The position numbers and the translations under genes are program-made. Below are positions 35,330 to 46,900 of a stretch of 64,000 bases of DNA, piece after piece (position 1 is the first letter of the stretch; each line of letters begins with the position of its first letter). Origin of the DNA: Ochromonas danica (taxonomy: Eukaryota > Sar > Chrysophyceae > Chromulinales > Chromulinaceae); assembly GCA_015146655.1 (NCBI GenBank), contig VKHL01000066.1, positions 87,575-151,574 on the forward strand, read 5' to 3'. The notes under the pieces were generated by a model, which was given only the letters and a program-made list of their open reading frames with translations, made no database searches and was not told the DNA's origin.

Positions 35330-35777
35330 GTTCGATTAATGTGTTCTCTCTTCGTCTTCTCCGCCACAACAATTCCAGCATTCATTCACGCGCATGGCAA
35401 CAATACCATATGCCCAAACTTCGTACTGTAGACTACTGTACTGTAAAAGTTACAAGTTACAGTACAGTACATACCGTGGAGCACTCTACGACAATGGCAG
35501 ATAATTGAGTCATTGATAGACGGCTTTGAGAGTGCATCCTTCTGTGAGTGGTTCGGATAAGTGCCTATTAGGAAATCGTTTTAGCACTATTATGTTCATT
35601 TCTATCCCACCGTCCTCTTCTCCCTGAAAATGGTAACGTATTGTCCATACCACCAAGCAAGCGCTCTCAGTTCTACTATGTTCCACTTAGATACTTCTTA
35701 GCATAAAGTTCTCTCAGGTTCTCTGATTAACAAGTTGAATTGATCAATACAAAGAAAAATGACGTAAATTTAATCAG
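35330..35777. other. Intergenic region between RanGAP and urease, containing an inverted repeat
   Basis: RanGAP 5' flank and urease 3' flank, both minus. The only structure I see is a perfect 13-bp inverted repeat at 35434-35469, listed separately. Confidence 0.5.
35434..35469. repeat. 13-bp perfect inverted repeat in the RanGAP 5' flank
   Basis: Arms TACTGTACTGTAA (35434-35446) and TTACAGTACAGTA (35457-35469) are separated by AAGTTACAAG. The centre is about 120 bp upstream of the RanGAP start codon. It could be a dimeric factor site or form a hairpin. The arms are built from overlapping ACTGTA/TACAGT units also found in other 5' flanks here. Confidence 0.85.
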
Positions 35778-36833
35778 TTAATGCATGAAGTAAAGTTGTG
35801 CCATGGGCAGGCAATCCAGAGGCTCGCATTGGAGTGCTTCTCCATCGGCCATCACCAAATAAGTCTCAGGATCGACAGTTATCTCAGGAGTAGAGTCATT
35901 CAAAACCATATCTGCCTTCCCTAAAGAACAGAACCATGATGTAAGGGGATGGAATGATTCACGAGATAGCAGGTGGTAACCAACCAATAGTACGCGTGTG
36001 GTAGATGGGCTCGATACGTTTCGATAAACCGAGGCGTTTGCCAATATCGGCTTTGGAGGCGCTTTGGGAGACGAAGAGCACAGAGTTATGATGGGGAGCA
36101 CTGTGCAAGGCTCCAAACATGGGTCTCATCTGAACAGGCTCAGGGGTAGGGATTGAAGCATTTGCATCACCCATGGCCGCATAAACAATTTCGCCCGCTT
36201 TGAGAACAAGCTGAGGCTTGACACCAAAGAATGCAGGATTCCAGACGACGAGGTCAGCTAACTTGCCTACCTCTATACTCCCAATAAGATGCGCCATACC
36301 ATGAGCAATAGCAGGGTTGATTGTATATTTGGATACATAACGCTTTGCTCGAAAATTGTCCGCCTTTGTGTTATGATTAAAACCGTGTGCTTCAAGACCC
36401 TGCATTAGTTGACCGCGCTGAACTTTCATTTTATGTGCCGTCTGCCACGTGCGAATAATTACCTCTCCTATGCGACCCATAGCTTGACTGTCAGAAGAAA
36501 CGATGGAGATCGCTCCGAGATCATGCAGTATATCCTCCGCCATGATGGTATGTTCACGAATACGAGATTCCGCGAAAGCCAAATCTTCGGGAATGGAGTG
36601 GTCAAGATGATGACACACTAGCAGCATATCTAAATGTTCTGCAATAGTGTTGATAGTAAAGGGACGGGTGGGGTTGGTCGATCTGTGATGGAAGCACAAT
36701 AGAAAGGATCAAGAGGGCAGACAAGAAAGGATCAAGAGGACTTACGAAGGGATGACATTTGGTAGTCCAGCCACAGTGATAATATCTGGCGCATGGCCTC
36801 CTCTGAACACAAGTTAGAGCTGTAAACAAGTTT

Positions 36834-36870
<37 letters not shown>

Positions 36871-38757
36871 AAAGAGGAACTAACCCAGCGCCCTCTGTAT
36901 GATAGCTATGAATAGTGCGACCCTTAATAGCAGCAATAGTATGCTCCACACAAGCACTTTCATTGAGCGTATCCGTATGTATAGTAACTTGAACGTCAAA
37001 GCGATCAGCAACAGATAGGCAGCTATCAATTGCACTGGGAGTGGTGCCCCAATCTTCATGTAATTTGAGACCTACTGCTCCAGCCTTAATAATCTCTTCA
37101 AGACCCACCGCACCTGCAGCAGAAGCATTGCCTTTACCAGTGAAACCAAAGTTGAGAGGAATTCCATCCGTGGCACGCATCATCATCTCCATGTGCGCAG
37201 GGCCAGGGGTGCAGGTAGTGGCACAAGTACCCGAGGCGGGACCTGTCCCACCACCAATTAAAGTTGTGATACCAGCAGCCAATGCCTCATCGCAAAGTTG
37301 AGGACAAATATAGTGCACATGGGTATCTATGGCACCAGCAGTTACGATCAAACCCTCCGCAGCGATTACTTCTGTCTGCACACCCAGCAACATGGTGACG
37401 CCGTCCATTGTGTCCTCATTGCCAGCTTTGCCGATATGGGAGATCATACCATCTATTATGCCAATATCTGCTTTATATATACCAGTACAATCCAAGATAG
37501 TGGCATTAACAAGCACGCTGTCTCCACAATCACAGATGGAAAGTGAGTGAATGATTAATGCAAGGCATGCAAGACTTACGTATCCACCACATCACGGTAG
37601 CTAAGCGAGCCACTTGGACGTTCATAGGTCGCATGTTTGAAGCGATATGGCGCCGGAGTCTCTTGAGGTACACGCTCAGAGGAGGCGATCGCTGGACGCA
37701 CAGCACAACCTTGCCCCAATCCATCACGAACAACCTTCCCACCCCCAAACTTGCATTCATCGCCGTAAACCGTAAAATCGTGTTCGATACATATGTACAG
37801 ATCAGTATCAGCGAGACGCAACATATCGCCAGTTGTTGGGCCGTACATTCGAGCGTATAGTTTTCGATCTAGAGGCAGACCAGTATAGGCCTGCAGCTCC
37901 AGGCGACGACGCTTGCTTGAGCCTTCCCTTTCATCTTCATGCTGTTCAGAGTTTAGAAACCCTCCGTCGAGCAAACGCTGCAACAGCTCCGCATTGCTGA
38001 GTGCGACGGAACCATTGCAGACTGAATTACAACCAAATACTCGACGGTGGCCACCTAAACTGACTAATGACACAGTTTTCTCTTGTCCAGCTTCAAAGCG
38101 CACGGATGTACCTGCCGCACTTGGGGAGATAATCAGAAGTCAGTTAGAGGGTTTGGTCATAAGTTATGGAGTGACATACATGTTGAGACGCTTCCCATAT
38201 GCAGTCAGACGATCAAATTTTAGATATCGATTAGCTTCAACGAAAGGAAAGTGAGATCCGACTTGGATTGGCCGGTCGCTAGTATTGAGGACAGTGAGTT
38301 CCACATACTCTCGCCCCGCATTGATGTGGATGACTCCTTCCTGGGGGAGTAATTCTCCTGGAACAAGGTCAATTATGTTGTAGGCTTCAAAGGACCTTGG
38401 GTCTGGCAAAGGTAAGCAGGATCCTGCTAGTGCCAGTTGTAGCTCTCCACTCTCGAGACAAATGGGAGAGTGTAGGGTGACAAGCTTCGTGCCGTCAGGG
38501 AAGGTTGCCTCCACTTGAACCTCCGATAAAACAGCTGCAACACCTGGCATAACTTGCTTCAGGCCAAGCATTCTCCGGCCCTCATCCATCAGCTTAGATA
38601 CAGTATATCCCTTGCGGGCAAAGAAGAGAATCTGCCCGGCCAACACCGCCGTTGCCTCCGGCAGGTTGAGCTGTAGGCCACTAGCCAACTTACGCTGAGC
38701 AATAAAAGCAGCAGAGACGAGGTGATTCTTCTCGATTTCTCGGTGAGTTAGCCTCAT
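35778..38757 (-). CDS. Urease, fused gamma-beta-alpha chain (plant type)
   Basis: Six exons inferred: 38757-38180, 38119-37580, 37517-36885, 36802-36746, 36682-35985 and 35920-35778, giving 882 residues. Residues ~1-100 are the gamma domain ([10 protein letters not shown]), ~130-250 the beta domain ([56 protein letters not shown]), and the rest alpha. Active-site parts visible: [12 protein letters not shown], carbamylated-lysine segment [36 protein letters not shown] across a splice site, and flap cysteine [14 protein letters not shown]. It ends PMAQLYFMH. Hydrolyses urea to ammonia and carbamate using two nickel ions. The fused single-chain form is the plant/fungal/algal type. UreG is nearby on the same strand. 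Confidence 0.95.
36837..36867. repeat. (AG)n microsatellite in urease intron 3
   Basis: About 15 AG dinucleotides (CT on the sense strand of urease), forming the pyrimidine-rich tract of the 82-nt intron 36884-36803. Confidence 0.95.
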
Positions 38758-38880
38758 ATCTTTTAGAAGTATCCAAATATGGGAAGCAGAAACCAAAACA
38801 ATGCACAATTATTGTTTGCGTGCGGAGACTGGGCCTTTTCGTTTCGACAAAAACATCATCCCATTTCGACATCTTGCAAT

Positions 38881-38934
38881 CACAATCATCACAACAATCA
38901 CAATCATCACAACAAGCAAAATCATCACATCACC
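38881..38934. repeat. Three 18-bp tandem repeats in a divergent promoter
   Basis: Units cacaatcatcacaacaat, cacaatcatcacaacaag and caaaatcatcacatcacc, lying between the urease start (38757, minus) and the orphan gene start (39042, plus). Confidence 0.85.
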
Positions 38935-39041
38935 AACCTGGCTGCGTTGAGAGTCTTTAGGCCGCCCTTTTCCAGTTCTTGTGATTTTATTATCAAATAA
39001 AAGATACTTGAAATCTACAGAATAATTGTGACCGTTCCGTG

Positions 39042-41151
39042 ATGTCAATGCTGAAGCTTCAAGCGAGGAAGCAGAGACAAGCATCCAGTCCTATCGCTGC
39101 TTCTGGTACAGCAAGTGCTGGTGTTGGCAGTAGCAGTGGAATAACAAGGAATGACGGTCATAATGCGCTGTCCTTCATTGATCGACTGGAGCATGCCGCT
39201 GCACCGAGCAGTCCAATAGAAGAGGTTCGAGCGAGGCCATCGGGCTTGGACCCTGTCGAACGTGCGGCCATGATTGATCGTATCCATACTGAGAATAAAC
39301 ATCTTCTTGCGCTCCTACTCGACCTGAGAGAGGCTAAGGCAACTATTCTACGGAAGGCTGCAGAGGCCGATCGTGCTCAAGAGATCCTCTCCTCTCTGCA
39401 GCCTTGCGCCGTATCTGACCTCGACGCTTTCATTGCGCGAGCAAATCTCTCACTGACCACGAATGCACACCTCACAGAGGAGGATAAAGATAAGATCCGG
39501 GAGCAAATAGTGGCTCTAGTTAGTCGTTTCCAAAGCAGTCAGAAGGAAGTGATGCAGCAAGTGGTCGATCAGTTGCAGACTTTATACAACCTCATTCAGC
39601 AGCCCAATAGCCTACCTGCGGCCTTTGAAGAGCTGAAAAAATTAGAGAATGTGATCGATGGTAGGCCAATAAATGTCCAGGGCATGACAGCTTTGGCAGC
39701 CAATGCAAGCAAGGCGCTGCTAGCCACACTGTCAGATCAAGTTAACCGAGACCTTCGTTTCGTCGCAAATGCCTCAACCGCTACCATAACCAGCAACTCT
39801 AATACCAACCTTGGCAACTCTGTTAGTAGTCAAAACAGCTGGAATGAGGCAAATGGAGAGGGAAATCGTAAGAATGAGGTGAAGTCTACTACCTCTTCTG
39901 AGAAGCTTATCTTCTCCGCCGAAGAAGTACAGCATTTATTGAGTCAAAATGAAACGATGAGAAACACAATTACTCAGCTGCGACAACGCCTTGCACAGTC
40001 TAAAACGGTCTCGGAGTCCTCTACTGCTTCCACGGGGCGCAGATCCTCAATCTATGGAAGGCGAGCTGCTGCTCAAGCCAAACCTGTCACAGCCACAATT
40101 ACCTCATCATCTGCTCTCCACGAATCGGAAACCACGACAAGTCAGCTCATTTCTTCATCCTCCATCGATCCTGTGACCACTCAGCAATCGGTCCTCTTAG
40201 AAAACAAAGTCAGTTCAGAGGTGGTCTATATGCCTGTGTTGCGATCGTTTGTTTTGAGCTATCTTTCTTCTGATCAACAAAGCTATCTCTGGCAGACTCT
40301 GCAATATCATCCATTGTTTCCTTCCATTCAAGGAACTGCAGTTCCTCCTCTTAGTCAGATACTCGATGTTATGCTGCATGAAATCGCTGGGGGACTAGCT
40401 GAGCCGGTTACGGAATTGTTCAGCGACCTTCTGCGAAGCAACGCAGACTTCCAAAGTGAAGTAAGAAATAATTATGGAGGAGAAGAAGATGCCGAGTTTT
40501 GGAGAAAGGCAGCTGTGGTGGATTGCATGCACAATTCCATCATGTCAATACTCAATCTCTCTGTGGGTAAGATGTCATCTATTTATATGTTCTTCGCTCT
40601 ATCTAATGCTGTTCCTTTTGAATGATGGCCCAGTATTTGAAGAAGTAATGAATCTCGGGACTCTGTATTTGTCATATTTGCACAGCCTCTTTGAGCTCCA
40701 AGTCGATTTGACCGACTACTTGCCGCCTCAATCATCCGCCGACAGTGTGGAGCTGCCAGTAGCATCAGAAGCAGCAGAACTGCCTCCGGACAATAAGAAT
40801 AATCGCGAACTAATTGCGCCTGAGGATGTGTTGGATCTTGCTGACAGCCAAAGTCGAGACTTGTTTAGCAGTCGAAGTCAGAGTACTTACAGTGTGTTGT
40901 CGTCGCCGGCAAATCGTGCTTCGCTTTTCCGGACTCGTAGTTCTGCCCCGTCAATTGCTTCTAGTGGTCCTCGAACTTCCACTCAGCACCATTCAGAGGT
41001 TTCTCTTCATCAAGCAGACTCCAACCCAAGTATGACTAGCACGTTGTTTAAGCAGAATAGTAACCAGAAACTTCCTCGATATATGATGCACAGCAAGTCT
41101 TTCAGCAACAAAGTGAAGACGAAACATTCGTCAAAGAATTCTTCTGAATAG
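39042..41151 (+). CDS. Helical/coiled-coil protein of unknown function
   Basis: Two exons: 39042-40566 and 40634-41151, with a 67-nt intron (GTAAGA donor), giving 680 residues. There is a Ser/Ala-rich N-terminus, then a helical region around residues 75-230 (RIHTENKHLLALLLDLREAK; DKIREQIVALVSRFQSSQKE; LQTLYNLIQQPNSLPAAFEE). A Ser/Thr/Asn-rich linker follows, then a compact helical domain near residues 380-560 (VLRSFVLSYLSSDQQSYLW; VMLHEIAGGLAEPVTELFSD) and a Ser-rich tail. No recognised family, no membrane segment and no signal peptide. It is divergent from urease, with 284 bp between starts. Confidence 0.7.
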
Positions 41152-41808
41152 CAGCTGTTTGGTTCGCTATACATTAAAACTGTTTATGTAAACTTCATAG
41201 AAGCACAAATTACAGCTGCTTAATTGTGATTTAAGAAATGCTTATTGGGAGAAAGGTCAAATTAGGTTACCATGGGGGCAAAAGACCAAAACTCCCAAAG
41301 GGGTTGCTCGGTACTTCCCAAGTACATTATCTATACACGGACTTGGGAACACTCAAACAATGGGATTGGAGGAAGGGATGGGAATCATGTAATAGAGCAA
41401 AGAAAAAGCAACAACTATATACAATCCTTTTGCTAATCTAAGACTTAGACATCGCCAACCACAGCATCACCGTAGGGACACCGTGGACATATACAATAGC
41501 ATGTGAGCACAAACGGCTACTATGTATGGATGATTTATATATATTGCAATTAAGGTATTTATTCCATCGCTGCTTGCTTGCAGACGAGGACATCCACGAC
41601 GACCACAAAGAGTCTCGAGGACAAAGGATATCATATATACAGAGACTGCCCTAGAAATTTAATCGGGCAAATAAGTAGGACATTCTGTGATGTGTGTTGT
41701 AGGTCAGAGAATAATCAGTTGTAGGCTGGATTTTGAGTTGAGAAGTGTGCTTGTATAAGTCACACAAAGAAGTAAGCTAAGAGAAGTCGTGTGACATCAT
41801 GAATGCAT
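41152..41808. other. Convergent intergenic region
   Basis: 657 bp between the stops of the orphan (plus) and DHH1 (minus). Scattered short open frames without domain character; AT-rich around 41505-41570. No gene or structured RNA recognised. Confidence 0.45.
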
Positions 41809-43314
41809 TTATTTGCAATAAAGATCACGATCGATTTGTGGGGGAATAGGTTTGATCTCCGTGCTAAGCTCTTGTTCAATCTTATAGAGAGCAAAGCGAT
41901 CTTCATAGGTAATAAGATTGATGGCCAAGCCAAGATGGCCGAAGCGTCCAGATCGACCGATGCGATGCAAATAGGTTTCCGCGGTCTTGGGGAAATCAAA
42001 GTTGATAACAACGTTGACACTTTGAATATCAATACCACGAGTGAAGAGGTCGGAACAGACAAGATGGCGAGTGGCCCCATTGCGGAACTCGTGGAAAACG
42101 CGGTTACGATCGGTTTGCTTCATACGTGCATGAATATAAAAACAGGAATATCCCAGTTCAGTGATCTTCTTGGCAAGCAACTCTACACGATTGACAGAGT
42201 TGCAAAAGATGATTGACTGGTTAATATCGAGCTTGGCGAAGAGAGTATTGAGGCAGTGCACTTTCTGCTTCTCTTCAACAAATGCATAATATTGAGTAAC
42301 ACCCTTGAGAGTGAGCTCATCCATAAGATTGATGATGTAAGGATTGGGCAAGAATTTCTCCTTGAAAGCTTTGACAGCCACCGGGAAAGTGGCAGAGAAG
42401 AGACAAATCTGGCGATCAGGCTTACATTTCGCAATCAATGCCTCCAAAACTTCTTGAAATTCTGGAGACAACAATTTGTCGGCTTCGTCCATAATAATGG
42501 TCTTGCAATCAGAAAGATCTGCAACACCTTTGTCTGCGAGATCATGAATACGTCCAGGGGTACCCACCACAATGTGGGTTACGCTCTCCATACGAATGAT
42601 ATCATCGCGAAGGTTTGTACCACCAGTGGTAACCATAACTTGTACGTCCATGTGTTTGCTCAGTTCCTTCACGATGGCGGAGGTCTGCAGGGCCAATTCT
42701 CTTGTGGGCACCAGCATGAGCACTAAGGGGTAACAAGCATAATGTTAGGAGAATCGACAGAGAAAGGTATCAAGACACATGGATGCTTAATATGGCTTCT
42801 CAGACACATATATATAAATGATTCCGGATATATGGTTTGTCCTCAAAAGATGTTCAGTAGAGGGAGCGTTAGCCTCACGGAAGCCTTACAGTGCGCCACA
42901 TCCAAGTCACCACACTCACCTTGAATCTTGTTGATAGTGGTATCAACCTTTTCGAGGGAAGGGATGATGAAAGCGGCAGTCTTGCCTGTGCCGTTTTTGG
43001 CTCGGGCTAGCACATCTCTGCCAGCAAGAATAATGGGAATCGCCTCTTCCTGGATGGGCGAGGGCTTCTCGAAGCCTTTCTCGAAAATGCCCATAAGTAA
43101 TTCGCGCTTTAAGTAATAATCTTCAAAATCATGTCCTTTAGTGGCGGTGACATCCTAAGACAACAGGCACACAGGGAGCGAGTCAGCGGGTCCGTCTGTT
43201 CAAGTAAATATGGGGGTATCTCACCTCAGTTTGAATTCTAGTATCTTTGGGAGGCCTAGTTGCCTCATCTTTCCAGTTGTTAGTTTCATTGGTGGGTTTT
43301 TGAAATGCGGCCAT
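41809..43314 (-). CDS. DHH1: DHH1/DDX6-family DEAD-box RNA helicase
   Basis: Three exons: 43314-43225, 43154-42920 and 42722-41809, giving 412 residues. The second intron (197 nt) is longer than others here. Motifs: the Q motif region [14 protein letters not shown], motif I AKNGTGKT, Ia [10 protein letters not shown], the [11 protein letters not shown] segment diagnostic of DHH1/DDX6, DEAD box as [11 protein letters not shown] (LFSATFP), and [12 protein letters not shown]. The N-terminus [20 protein letters not shown] is also DDX6-like. It ends [12 protein letters not shown]. This helicase represses translation and promotes decapping in P-bodies with EDC3, LSM14 and PAT1. It lacks the Gln/Pro-rich yeast C-terminal tail. 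Confidence 0.95.
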
Positions 43315-43935
43315 TGCGGTGGATAGGGAGTTGGTCAGAACAAAAGTATCTTGCGTTAATAAAATTTAAAAATGAAGGAGACAATGTAGCCGAATAAAAG
43401 AGAGCTAGCACTGTTGACGTGGAGAAGAAATAAGAACTTCTAGATGGTGTTCCAAACGGACGAAATCGCTCGGAATGGGCTAGTTGTAGCTGGTCTTGTT
43501 GTGATTGTGATTGTGACTGCCGCGGTCTGCGCCGCTGAGAGGGCGAGGCGAGAAGACGCGCGCGACATGTCTGCGTGCTGCTCGGTGTGAGGCGGAGAGG
43601 GGGCGTGCGCTTTAAGTTAAGGTTCCCAACGCAAAACCCGGCAAAATGGACTGAAAAAAGTCTACCTTCCAGTACCATTAACAGTACAATGAATTCACGA
43701 ATGAAAGAAGGCAAAGAATAAGCTATTGAGACTTGAGATGAACTCTGAAAGTCTCCAATCCAATTAGTACCCAACCAACCAATATAACGTCGACGAGGTT
43801 GATAAAAGACTCAACAGCCTGAGCTAAGCAGGGTTGCGTTAACTTTTGAGACACTTCTGCCGCGCATAATAATAATATTGCCTGTCTCAACAAGCAAGAA
43901 AGGGGAAGGAATCCCAAATCCATTATCCTTCTATC
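43315..43935. other. Divergent intergenic region
   Basis: 621 bp between DHH1 (minus) and the NBAS-like gene (plus). Long open frames on the minus strand here are compositionally odd (Gln/Ser/Arg-rich) and lead nowhere. Likely two promoters with 5' UTRs; it includes a TTGTGATTGTGATTGTGA repeat near 43497-43515. Confidence 0.45.
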
Positions 43936-46900
43936 ATGAATGAGGATGAGTTAGTTTTCTTCTCTTTTCGTCCGAGCGAATATGAGCATATTCCGCATGA
44001 GTGCATTTTGAAGAGTCGCTTCTCAAAGGCTGTGGATGAGGAGGGTCTCTCTCTCTTCAGGGAAGAGAGGCTGCATCGCCAGCTGCCTTGGACGCTGGAG
44101 ATCAGTCCATGTGGAGGATTCCTCGCCTTGCTGTTAGATGGCTTGTTGCGCATCGTGGACCTCTCCAGATCCTTCGACGAGCGGTCTGTCCGTATCAAGG
44201 AGCCCTTCCTGGCCGACCCTCTGTATCGTCAGATGCGATGGATCGGCTGGGACAGAAACCTGGGGCTGCTGCTTGTTAACGGCAGAGGGAGTAAAGTAGA
44301 TCTGTTCGATCGTTTGTGTGAACATGTCGCGTCCTTTTCTCTGCCGATAACGGACCGCTCCTCGGGAAGTTGTCGAGTGCTGGGTCTGCTCTGCCCTGAT
44401 GCTAGCAGTGCGCTTGTCGTGTACTCCGACAGCAGTTATGCTTCTCTGTCGATCTCAAGTGGAAAAAGCCTGCGTGAAGGCCGTCTCCTGGAGGATGGAC
44501 TAACGTGTGAGCACTGTCATTTTCTGCCCGAGCGACAACTTCTTGTTATTGTTGCCCATGCTTTGTCCTCCACGCCCAGCTCCGGCGCTGGTCAATCTTA
44601 CCACATAGCGAGCTTTGCGTTGGAGAAGCAGTCGAGTGGAGAGCTATGGAAGATCTCTGCTCGGAGTAGAAGTCTTCTGCCGAGGCCGCGGACGCCCAGC
44701 AGGATATTAACTGCTGCTGCTGTTGCAGAGAATGAGAGAAATCAAGATTGGCTGACCTCAGTAAAAAGTGGACTATTGGGGCTATGGCATAATGAATCAA
44801 GAGGTAATGGGGTTATGCTGCACTGTCCGGTGCTTGACATTGTGTGTGACGACTCCAACGGCTACTTGCTGTTGCTCCACAGTCATGGGCTGGTCACAGT
44901 CTTGGCTTTCGACCACTCCCCAGACCTCTCCATGCATTTGCTCAAAAAGAGCATTCAGTGGGTCGATTTCTGTAGTGGTGCCCAAGCATCACCCAATTCG
45001 GCGATGGAGACGAATGAGGTGATTGGCAGCTTGTCCTTCTTGTCAAAGAACGTTTTGGCAGCATTCAGTTCACGCGGAGAAATGTCTATAAGGTATGTTC
45101 ACTATAATGGATTGGGAGATATTTCGCTTCTCCCAGTGAAAGTGAGAGCTATGCCGCCGGCACTCGGATTGCTTCGTTGCCATAGTGTCTTCTCTGGTGC
45201 GGGCCCTTGTAAGATCGCGGTGCTGCGCTATATTGACGAGATGACCTATAACGTATTCACGCTGACCCGAATGACTTCGCATCAGAGCATTGTATATAAC
45301 TTGGAGCACGATCATATTTCGGAAGCTCTAGAAATCGCTCGCTTTGCACGCAGAAGCGAAGATGAGGTTTACGTCCAACTTTACAATCTTATTGGCAGTG
45401 GCCGTCTAAAGAGCTTCACAAAGACTGCCGAAGAGGTATTGCGATTGATCCAAGACAATGCCTTTGTCATGAAAGCCGCGTTGCTTTATTGTGGTGGGGA
45501 GGTGGCAATGGTCATGAAAGTTGTTCGTGAAGGTTTATTGCGCTCCTTGATCATACTTACTCCACTTCTCAGTCGCGCCAATGATAACCTTAATCAAGAA
45601 GTGAATGTCGACGAGTTGGAGGAGATGGAAGAGATGGCATTACTATATCACCGTCTCCTTCTCTTGAAGTTTAATAAGCTGCGAATTGTAGAGCAATTGC
45701 TTTTCTCTGTCACAGCCGCATCAAACAAAGAAGAGGGCCCTGTGCTTAGTTTGGATGTAGATATTGATAGCCTCAAAATTGATGGTAATTTGGTTTCTTT
45801 TGTCAGGGAAAAAGATGATTCAAGCGCTGCTGCCTCTACTCAAACAGCTCTCGCCATGGCGAAAGGCAGTTCTGATGCAGCAAATCTAGCAGTTCTTCTC
45901 GAGCACATCAATCTGTTCCTCGCAAAGCGGACAGAAGCTAGTGAGATTCACTCTATCGATCAATTGTGCAAGCTGCCTGCTGCAACACTTCGAGATTTTT
46001 GCATTTATCAGGAAAATTGGGCAACTTTGCGGCTCATCTTGCGTCTTTATCCAGTGTTGCGCAGCGATGAAGGTTTGGCCAAGGCCTTAGATGCAGTACC
46101 TATAACATCGAAGCCTGAGAATTATCTTCCCCATATTTTTGCCCTCTTGTGCGAAAACGACAATGTCGACGGAGTGGAAGAGCAAGTCGAGCCACTTTTG
46201 GACCTCTTCACGAAAGAAGTTGTCACAAAACTTTCGGCGTTGTTCGATCTAATGCATCTCAATAAGATGAATCTTGACGAACAAGTCTGTCAAGGTCTCG
46301 GGGATGACCAAAGCTCAAGGGAAAGTTTTGTGGAAGAAGTGGCGTCTGGAAGAGACCTTTTCCTTTCTTTCCTATTGAACCGTGCAGTACTTCTCGACAC
46401 CTTCGGCTTCATTTACCACTCGTTAGACGTGATGAGTTTCATGGTTGATTTCCTTTCCAGTGAGCAATCGTCACACATGTTGGAAGTGCTGGAAGAGGCA
46501 CACGTGCTTCTGGAGCGATATCGAATATTCAGTGGCTGGGTCTCTGAAGGCATTCTTCCTGATCGTTTGGACTTCTTTCATTGGCTTTTTCTCACCTCTC
46601 CCGAGGAGAAGGTGGCTCTTGTTGTGGATCGACTATTCTCTGATATGAACACCGCTGGAGGAGACTTGTTCATATTGACCTTGCACAGTTTAATGAAGGA
46701 GCTTTGCGGTCCAACGACAGCAATAGAAAGCATGTTTCATCGTCTTGTCGACAACTCTATTGTTTTCCAAGGCCGCTTTGCCCAAGAAAGACGGCGTGTC
46801 TACGAAGCTTTATCACGCAATGAGGCAGCGGAGCTCATTGGGAAATACACCATTCGCGCCATTCGGCCCTATAATAGAGACCATTTTCAAAATGTTACTG

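Noticed and set aside
43286-43774. Minus-strand 162-codon open frame overlapping the DHH1 start
   Set aside because: It overlaps the well-supported first DHH1 exon in another frame, and its Gln/Ser/Arg composition shows no domain.
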